Below are positions 57,833-64,000 of a stretch of DNA of 64,000 bases, piece by piece (the stretch's first letter is position 1; every line of letters begins with the position of its first letter). Source of the DNA: Nitrosotalea sp. (GTDB lineage Archaea; Thermoproteota; Nitrososphaeria; Nitrososphaerales; Nitrosopumilaceae). The position numbers and the translations under genes were made by a program. The notes beneath the pieces were generated by a model. That model made no database searches and was not told the origin of the DNA. It saw only the letters and a program-made list of their open reading frames with translations. The stretch lies in NCBI GenBank assembly GCA_023251795.1, contig JAHEYD010000004.1, positions 38,634 through 102,633 on the forward strand, read 5' to 3'.

Positions 57833-58879
57833 ATGTCAGCATTAGGAAATGTCGGAACTGGAAACTTAACCACAGTATTGCTTAAAGAAGAACCGAGTCT
57901 TGCAGGAACGATAACCACTGCTACGGAAGTATGGCTCAGTAAAAACAGGGCGTTCTTCCAGAGATTGCCAAATATCGTGGATTCTGATTTTGCTAATGCG
58001 GTCAGTGATGGCATTTCTAAAGAAGTTTTCCATACGACTGCCGGACTATTGGTCGCTCAACTTGATACCACTACAATAGGCTGGTTCTTAAAATGGTTTG
58101 TCGGGACTTTAACATCAACGCAACAGGGTGTAACAAGTGAATACAAACATACATCCCAGCCAGGGATAACCACTCTCAAATCATGCAAGGTATTCATGAA
58201 TATAGGTGGCATGTCTGTCGCTCTTAATGACGACTTCGCAGGACAGGCTATCGACAGGCTGGCTATCATCGCAAATATCCTTGAAACTGTAAAGATGGAA
58301 TCCGTATGGGTTGGTATAAAAGACCAGGCAGGCTCAGGAACAGGAACGGCAGCATATACAGCAGAAAACCAGACAATATCTTTCAGGGATGATTCCGGTA
58401 ACGCTGCTGTCAAGTTTTATATCGGTACAGTCGGGGCGACAACCATTGCAGCCATGGCAAACTGGACTGACCCTTATTACATGCGGTTTGACATGGCAAG
58501 GAACCGCAAGGTTGATAACTTCATATCTGATGGTACAGGTGATTCAGCAGGCATCACAGATGGCATATTCAGAGCCACAATTAACCTGATAACCACGCTT
58601 ACCACGAACCAGAAGTATTCGGACTTCAGGTCAGGAACGGAAAAATCATTCGGTGTGAGGCTGGATACGGGCGTAGCCATACCTTCAGGCAATGGCAGTA
58701 ACTACAAGCTGGATATAATCTTCCCAAGAGTTACTATCACCAATTATGACCTGAATGTCGATGGGATAAATACGATATTACCTGCTGTGAATTTGAAGCC
58801 GCAGAAAGACCCCACAGCCGGGTATGAAGTATCCTTCGAGCTTTTCAACAATACGACTGCCTACGCCAATGCAACCTGA
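57833..58879 (+). CDS. Tail-tube-like protein, 348 aa
   Basis: Composition and motifs resemble phage major tail tube proteins: GITDGIFRATINLITTLTTN, IIFPRVTITNYDLNV, then PAVNLKPQKDPTAGYEVSFE, the usual terminal strands of tube subunits. No membrane segments. No terminase or portal is visible, so it may belong to an appendage of a non-tailed virion or to a tailed-virus module acquired as a block. Confidence 0.5.
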   Translation: MSALGNVGTGNLTTVLLKEEPSLAGTITTATEVWLSKNRAFFQRLPNIVDSDFANAVSDGISKEVFHTTAGLLVAQLDTTTIGWFLKWFVGTLTSTQQGVTSEYKHTSQPGITTLKSCKVFMNIGGMSVALNDDFAGQAIDRLAIIANILETVKMESVWVGIKDQAGSGTGTAAYTAENQTISFRDDSGNAAVKFYIGTVGATTIAAMANWTDPYYMRFDMARNRKVDNFISDGTGDSAGITDGIFRATINLITTLTTNQKYSDFRSGTEKSFGVRLDTGVAIPSGNGSNYKLDIIFPRVTITNYDLNVDGINTILPAVNLKPQKDPTAGYEVSFELFNNTTAYANAT

Positions 58880-58888
58880 GTGCTATGA

Positions 58889-61800
58889 ATGCCACTACGC
58901 ATAGACCCCGGGTGGGAACCGATAGCCCTTAGGGGTAATTATCTTTACTGGCGGAGGATTGGAGCTGGTGATTTTAAAGGATTATCTACTAATATAAAAA
59001 TTCCACCCGGGCATCGCCAAAAGCCACTATTTAAACGTTCAAAAGGCTACCACGCTAAAACGAAAAAGGACGTATGGGAAAAAGTTAGGAGACCAATCCG
59101 TGCTGACGAACGTATAACATATATTCCTGACAGCCAACTTGCAGAAATCAAGAAGGATTTAGAGAAGTATCGCAAACTCACTTCAGGTCTTGGCTATCCC
59201 TGGGTGCCAGTCAAATACGAAGAGCCGTATATTTATTATAAGAGTTCTGTATCAGGGTTAGAAACAAAGTCATTCGTGCCGCCAGAAATGCGGGCATCGG
59301 CAAATCAGTTTCTAAAAGCATCTGGTGAGCCAGGGAGAGCAAGGATACTTGATTTAGACCCTGTTGGGAAGGGAAAGTATGCGTACATAGATAGGGGTAA
59401 TTTCACGAGATTACGTGAGGTGCTATCGACAGGCGAAAGGGCAATGATGCCTTATTCTGTGTGGGATAAATATACAAAACGGACTGGTGTGGTTGAAAAA
59501 GTAATAGATGCAGAAACAATTATAGTAGAAGGTGTACTCGTCAAAATCAAATACGCACAAGCGCCAAATTTCAGGCAACACCCTAAAGAATGGTTAGCAG
59601 GAAAAGAATATCTGGAATCAATAGCTTTAAATCAATCAGTAGTTTTAAAAATAGATTTGAACGCACCGTTTGATAATCAAGGAACAGTAGTAGCAGAAGT
59701 TCGGATGCTCGGAGAGAAAATATACATCCCTAAAAACCAGACATTAAATTTATCGTTACCATCTAACAATATTTTCGCGCCGAAGGAAGGGCAGTCTGTA
59801 CTTTTTGGCGGTGACGTTCCTATCATAAAACTAAACGAAACAAGAGGTAAATTAGAAGTCTATAATTTTTCAGGGGGATTAATTAAAGACCTTGATTTTC
59901 CTTCAGGAAAGGAAAAATTATCTGATTACGATGCAAGTTTGTATAATCTCATGGTTATTAAAGGAGTTGTCCCGTCTTATGAACAACTCGAAGCTGAACG
60001 GATACAAAAACGCATTAAAGAAAAAGCAGAAGAGTCCGCATTCGTCCAGCAATTGATGAAAATCCAGACTGACCTTACTCCAGCAGAAAGGGATAGACCC
60101 TCTGAATTTGGCGGGTTGGATTGGCTTGGGTTCCCAGAGTTTAGTCTCCAGAGTGAAGCTATTAACCTCATGCAATACCTGAAAACGGGAAAGTGGGGTA
60201 CAATGACGTATGACCAGAAGATTGCCGCAGGAAACGTATTCCGTAAACTGTATGAAGAAAAACTCTATACTGGTAGGATGCGGATGAGGGACTATACCAC
60301 AGGGCGATACCTTGATACCTCAGTAGGGTTTTTAATCGAACTTGGCGGAAACATTGCAGGTGATCCGTTATCAGTGATTGGATATGGGCGGGGAATACTG
60401 ACGAAAGTATGGCAAGTTGGTAAGAATGAAATCCCGTTATCTCATGCCGGTGAACAATTATATATCCAACTCCGCAGGACAAGGGGTGAGTATGAAGCGA
60501 AGTGGCTGACGATTCAGGCTGCAAGGCAAGGGAAGATAGTTTTTAAAACAGGACAGGGATTTGTAGTCGAAGCCGCGGAAAAGGGGAGCAAGTACCTTCA
60601 AGCAGAAGGATTGCGGGTACTCGGTACGAATTGGGAACTTATTACCCAGACACAAATGCGAGTCCTTACATCGCCGTTATGGGTTCCTGTGAAATATGGG
60701 TTACTCCAGCCAGTGAAATATGTAGCAGGTGAAGCCTTCCCTCGTGCATCACGTCTTATAGAATATCTTTCTTCTATCGGAAGGAAAGAAGATGCTAATA
60801 CTCTGGAACAAGTGCTGAAAGTTAAAGAAGAATATAAGCAGATGGTGGATAGAAAACGATTGCAGAAACAGTTAGCATCTACTGATATATGGTTACTCAA
60901 ACAAGAAGCTAAAGCATCTTTCACAGATATAAAAGAATCCAATATCGCATCTGCAATGGAATCCTTGAAACAATACAAAGAGATTTCTAACAGGGAATTA
61001 AAACTTCAAAAAGAACTGATGGTAGCAATATCTGACCTCAAGACAACGCCAGAACTTGAGATGATAACCGATGCTCTCGAACTGGAATTAAAACAATCAC
61101 AAGAAGAATCACGAGCAACTTTAAAGTTTGTTTCAGGTGAGTTTAAAACAAATCTGGATAATGAAATAAATAGACTTACAAAATTAATAACCATTTCAGA
61201 TTTAAAAAGCGGATTTGAAGCAGATAGATATGGATTTTTACAGGGAACTAAAATCGTCAAACAGAACTTATTAGAAAATTCAAGAAACGAACTTAAAGAG
61301 ATGCAGGATATACGTGCAGCTATTGAATCCGCTAATATTGATGCTGTGTCTGCACAGGTACAAGATGAATTGTTTATCAATCAAGAATGGAATCGGAATT
61401 ATGGCAATATCATCACTAATCTGGTTGAGCGTGGAGAATCCCTATCTCCCCGAATTGGAATAACTACCAGAACACTTGAGGATTTTAATAAACAGTATGT
61501 TTTAAAAGAGACTGAACGTGGTCTGCTTACGTCTGAGCGTGGATTTTATATGCGGCACTGGATGACGAAAGAAGCAAGAGCATATTTCGGAGTTGAAGAA
61601 CCTATCCTTGGTAAATTAGCAATCAAACAACTTTTCGATATTCAGCGGAAAAACGAAGGTACAATTGAGGCAATCAATGCTGCTTATCGAAAAAAATATG
61701 GGTTTGATTTCTTTGAAGCAAACGCATTTAAGATTCAAGAATTTAGGGCATTCGAGAGTATAGAAGCGATTGAAACTTACGATTACCTGACGTGGGTAAA

Positions 61801-63457
61801 ACAAACTTATGGCGTGTCATTTGAAGCAGAAATAGCGACAACGTGGGTTTCCAGATTATTAGGTTATCGCAAGACAGCAGGGTATGGAATAAGTAAAACC
61901 CCGATGTTAAATGATGTTTATCTTCCTAATCCAATCATTAAAGCATTGGAATCCGACCCGATGTTTGCAATGCACATAAAACAGACCCGTCCAAAATCAT
62001 ATCTTGAAAAGACATTGTGGACTTCTGACACAGCACAGAGAGTATGGAAATTCGGGGTTACTTTCGCTGACCCTTCATGGCTTCCAAATAACGTCCAGTC
62101 CGGAATATATGTCGCTTGGATGTACGCTAAGATAACTCAATTAAGTTCATACACAAACGCATGGACTGAATTGGCGAGAAGAAGCGTAGTTCTCAGCAAA
62201 GTGTTTAAATTATCCGCAGATGGTGGCTTCGTCACTGATGTTTACGGCGAGAAGATTCTTGCCTCTGACCTCATCGCAGAGGCGAAAGAAGCTGGCGTGC
62301 TTGGGGTAGAAGGAGTTACAGATATATCCAGACATTATCAATTTAGAGTATCAGATAACCTCCAGGATAAAATAATGAAGGCTGCAAGCTGGGCTTTGAA
62401 GAATTCAGAGGATATTATCCGATTCCCCATGTACTATGATTTGCGGGTTACTAAAGGTCTTTCTAAAGATGAGGCAGCCAGTATTATCCGGCACACACAG
62501 GGCAACTATGCGAAATCTGCATTGAGTCCTTTTGAATACAACGTAATGACCCGATTAACTAACTTCTACGTTTGGTATAAATTCGCCCCGACACTGGTTG
62601 TCAAGCAGTTAATCGCCGAGCCGAGAACATTGACGATACCGTACCATCTCATGAATGCATGGAATGGCGACCAGGGCGACGTAGAGCGCCAATATCTCAC
62701 AGACAGGCAGCTAACCAAGATGATATTCAGGATTCCCGGCACGGATGCTTATACAACTCCTGCGATATTCTCATTAGCGAATTCAGCTTATAAAATCGGG
62801 TACTTGTTGAAAAGCAAAGAGCGTGGTTTTTATTGGGATGAATTGAAAAGAGATCCGAATCTTCTTAAACGTTTCCTCAAGGACGAGACTGATGTTGATT
62901 GGTTGAATCGTGGAGCTGGCAGGGTTACAGTCGAAGGCGACAGAGCCACAATCACTTATGTCGAGACTGGTGATTCCATTTCAGCACGGATTGATACAGG
63001 GAGAAATAAACTCCTGATTGTGGATGACCAGACAGGAGCCACAATCAAAGAAGTCGCTTTCGATAACGTGGACGGCAAACTTGCGATTTATAAAGAGATA
63101 CCAATAAGCGTGAGTGTTGAAAAAGTAATTGCCGAATATGCCGCAAGAACGCTTGTAATACCTATTGAACTGGCGATAGGCAGGGATTTCAGGTGGGGTA
63201 ATCCGATTGAAAGCTCGTTCTGGTGGACGATTAATCAATTCACATCAACCACAGGACGCAACATAAAAGAAATTGGTGACCAGACTATTGACTGGCGTGA
63301 GAAGTTCGCAGACCTTGTTATTGGCTGGTACATTACCCACCTCAGAGATAACCCGATGATACCGAGAGAAGTTGAAGCGGACGACTCTCTGTCAAAAGTC
63401 ATCGGGATAAAGGTGTGGGAAGTTGAGAGGGGTGATTACTATGGGTGTGGGGCATAA
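58889..63457 (+). CDS. Very large virion-type protein with SNase-like domain, 1522 aa
   Basis: Residues about 195-275 (RTGVVEKVIDAETIIVEG, VKIKYAQAPNF, GKEYLESIALNQSVVLKI, GTVVAEVRML) follow the thermonuclease (SNase) fold pattern; catalytic Arg/Glu are not obvious, so it may be inactive. Residues 590-850 are long coiled coils; about 1060-1330 (DPSWLPNNVQSGIYVAWMY; YKFAPTLVVKQLIAEPRTL) resembles internal or injected virion proteins of large phages. No tape-measure repeats. Likely an injected or inner virion protein. GC-rich relative to the first 56 kb. Confidence 0.5.
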   Translation: MPLRIDPGWEPIALRGNYLYWRRIGAGDFKGLSTNIKIPPGHRQKPLFKRSKGYHAKTKKDVWEKVRRPIRADERITYIPDSQLAEIKKDLEKYRKLTSGLGYPWVPVKYEEPYIYYKSSVSGLETKSFVPPEMRASANQFLKASGEPGRARILDLDPVGKGKYAYIDRGNFTRLREVLSTGERAMMPYSVWDKYTKRTGVVEKVIDAETIIVEGVLVKIKYAQAPNFRQHPKEWLAGKEYLESIALNQSVVLKIDLNAPFDNQGTVVAEVRMLGEKIYIPKNQTLNLSLPSNNIFAPKEGQSVLFGGDVPIIKLNETRGKLEVYNFSGGLIKDLDFPSGKEKLSDYDASLYNLMVIKGVVPSYEQLEAERIQKRIKEKAEESAFVQQLMKIQTDLTPAERDRPSEFGGLDWLGFPEFSLQSEAINLMQYLKTGKWGTMTYDQKIAAGNVFRKLYEEKLYTGRMRMRDYTTGRYLDTSVGFLIELGGNIAGDPLSVIGYGRGILTKVWQVGKNEIPLSHAGEQLYIQLRRTRGEYEAKWLTIQAARQGKIVFKTGQGFVVEAAEKGSKYLQAEGLRVLGTNWELITQTQMRVLTSPLWVPVKYGLLQPVKYVAGEAFPRASRLIEYLSSIGRKEDANTLEQVLKVKEEYKQMVDRKRLQKQLASTDIWLLKQEAKASFTDIKESNIASAMESLKQYKEISNRELKLQKELMVAISDLKTTPELEMITDALELELKQSQEESRATLKFVSGEFKTNLDNEINRLTKLITISDLKSGFEADRYGFLQGTKIVKQNLLENSRNELKEMQDIRAAIESANIDAVSAQVQDELFINQEWNRNYGNIITNLVERGESLSPRIGITTRTLEDFNKQYVLKETERGLLTSERGFYMRHWMTKEARAYFGVEEPILGKLAIKQLFDIQRKNEGTIEAINAAYRKKYGFDFFEANAFKIQEFRAFESIEAIETYDYLTWVKQTYGVSFEAEIATTWVSRLLGYRKTAGYGISKTPMLNDVYLPNPIIKALESDPMFAMHIKQTRPKSYLEKTLWTSDTAQRVWKFGVTFADPSWLPNNVQSGIYVAWMYAKITQLSSYTNAWTELARRSVVLSKVFKLSADGGFVTDVYGEKILASDLIAEAKEAGVLGVEGVTDISRHYQFRVSDNLQDKIMKAASWALKNSEDIIRFPMYYDLRVTKGLSKDEAASIIRHTQGNYAKSALSPFEYNVMTRLTNFYVWYKFAPTLVVKQLIAEPRTLTIPYHLMNAWNGDQGDVERQYLTDRQLTKMIFRIPGTDAYTTPAIFSLANSAYKIGYLLKSKERGFYWDELKRDPNLLKRFLKDETDVDWLNRGAGRVTVEGDRATITYVETGDSISARIDTGRNKLLIVDDQTGATIKEVAFDNVDGKLAIYKEIPISVSVEKVIAEYAARTLVIPIELAIGRDFRWGNPIESSFWWTINQFTSTTGRNIKEIGDQTIDWREKFADLVIGWYITHLRDNPMIPREVEADDSLSKVIGIKVWEVERGDYYGCGA

Positions 63458-63497
63458 CTATTTTAATCTTGATGATAATATCTAATGCGAGGAACTG

Positions 63498-63635
63498 ATG
63501 CAAAAAATTTGTCCTAACTGTAATGCCGGAAACAGCAGCTCAAACATCTTCTGCCAAGTCTGCGGTACTAACCTCAACGAGCCGTGTTACAGCAAAGCCA
63601 CTGCAAAGGGATTGAAGAACAGAAGGGGGACTTAA
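63498..63635 (+). CDS. Zinc-ribbon 45-aa protein
   Basis: ICPNCNAGNSSSNIFCQVCGT is a canonical C-x2-C ... C-x2-C ribbon as in host archaeal proteins. Basic tail. Ends directly before the final gene. Confidence 0.6.
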   Translation: MQKICPNCNAGNSSSNIFCQVCGTNLNEPCYSKATAKGLKNRRGT

Positions 63636-64000
63636 ATGGCTTTAGACATTTCTTGGGAAAGCTACTTCACCCCTACATTCACGCCTGGCTTCACGGAAGG
63701 CAAGACATGGTACAAGCCCTGGCGTCTGGCATCACTGAATTTCGGCGGCGGGTTTGACACTGTACCAAAGGCATTCCAGTATATTTACCCGCAAACATGG
63801 GCTAACCGAAGCAAAGACCTTATCGCTTATGCAGAAGTCACTAAAACCTTGCGGTTCGGTTCAACGGCACAGATAATCTTAGATGTACACAGCGACAGGG
63901 ATATTTTTGAGATTTCGGATAATGAGCATACAACTGGCGGTGTTCATGACGGTCACATGCTTCCCCGGATGAAGTTTCCATATCGGGTACACAGGATTAA
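63636..64000 (+). CDS. Structural-type protein, 3'-truncated by window edge
   Basis: ATG at 63636; open to the last base (121 codons). Pro/Gly/aromatic-rich (ESYFTPTFTPGFTEG; YKPWRLASLNFGGGF; KAFQYIYPQTW), typical of virion surface or tail proteins. Family not recognised. Confidence 0.55.
   Translation, partial: MALDISWESYFTPTFTPGFTEGKTWYKPWRLASLNFGGGFDTVPKAFQYIYPQTWANRSKDLIAYAEVTKTLRFGSTAQIILDVHSDRDIFEISDNEHTTGGVHDGHMLPRMKFPYRVHRI

Noticed and set aside
1..64000. Borg-type giant element of methane-oxidising archaea
   Set aside because: One-strand bias and AT-richness fit, but no perfect tandem repeats inside genes, no metabolic cargo and no terminal repeats are visible, and virion-type genes point to a virus.
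57833..64000. Ordinary tailed virus (Caudoviricetes)
   Set aside because: A tube-like protein and fibre are present but no terminase, portal, head protease or HK97 capsid was recognised; cannot be excluded because the element continues past the window.

Overview
The window reads as accessory DNA of an archaeon, most likely a large archaeal virus or virus-like integrative element rather than chromosome. Archaeal signs are an eukaryotic-type replication set (PriS-like primase, family B polymerase, small and large clamp-loader subunits, a clamp-like protein), a tRNA with an intron at the canonical archaeal position 37/38, TATA-type promoters and GGTGA/GGAGG ribosome sites. Viral signs are dense, overlapping small genes almost all on the plus strand, many small membrane and Cys-rich proteins, a tyrosine recombinase, two tandem small two-helix membrane proteins like spindle-shaped virus capsid proteins, and a tail-fibre-like protein with an S74-type self-chaperone. 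An uncultured methane-cycling euryarchaeal host is a guess. No terminase, portal or HK97-type capsid gene was recognised, and the element runs past both window ends.

Layout. 1-20 kb: replication and repair. SNF2 ATPase (5'-truncated), ParB-like protein, RecA/Sak4-like ATPase, primase, XPF-type nuclease, small clamp loader, thymidylate-synthase-like enzyme, MazG-like protein, Cas4/RecB-like nuclease, the detached N-terminal domain of PolB and the clamp, mixed with many small membrane or Zn-ribbon genes. 20.1-20.2 kb: tRNA-Gln with a 60-nt intron. 20.2-28 kb: a 7-deazaguanine pathway (queD, queE, folE, queC), a TGT/DpdA-like transglycosylase, a methyltransferase, a DUF6884-like protein, then the PolB core, split by a GIY-YIG endonuclease gene. 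28-35 kb: DUF2284-like protein, second SNF2 ATPase, DNA methyltransferase, large clamp loader and SF3 helicase. 35-37.6 kb: small genes, then the only substantial minus-strand block (PD-(D/E)XK nuclease and integrase). 37.8-42.7 kb: P-loop ATPase, 36-bp tandem repeats, prepilin peptidase, regulators and two structured RNA candidates. 43-56 kb: virion-like membrane proteins, a 1354-residue protein with a HEAGH metallopeptidase motif, and the fibre. 56.9-64 kb: visibly GC-richer segment with a tail-tube-like protein and a 1522-residue protein with an SNase-like domain.

Most striking: six proteins between 22.5 and 32 kb (transglycosylase, its methyltransferase and DUF6884-like neighbours, the PolB C-terminal piece, the DUF2284-like protein and the DNA methyltransferase) end in almost the same peptide, S-L-F-[DEN]-[FD]. 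This matches the archaeal PCNA-interacting motif of the QxxLFDF kind. With a clamp and both loader subunits encoded here, the simplest reading is that base modification, methylation and the reassembled polymerase are all tethered to the element's own clamp, so DNA would be modified as it is copied. Second, PolB is in three pieces, two of them created by a homing endonuclease gene. Third, five transcription units share a promoter box placed 47-48 bp before a GAGGACA leader, suggesting one co-regulated set.

All functional calls come from reading motifs by eye; no database search was possible.
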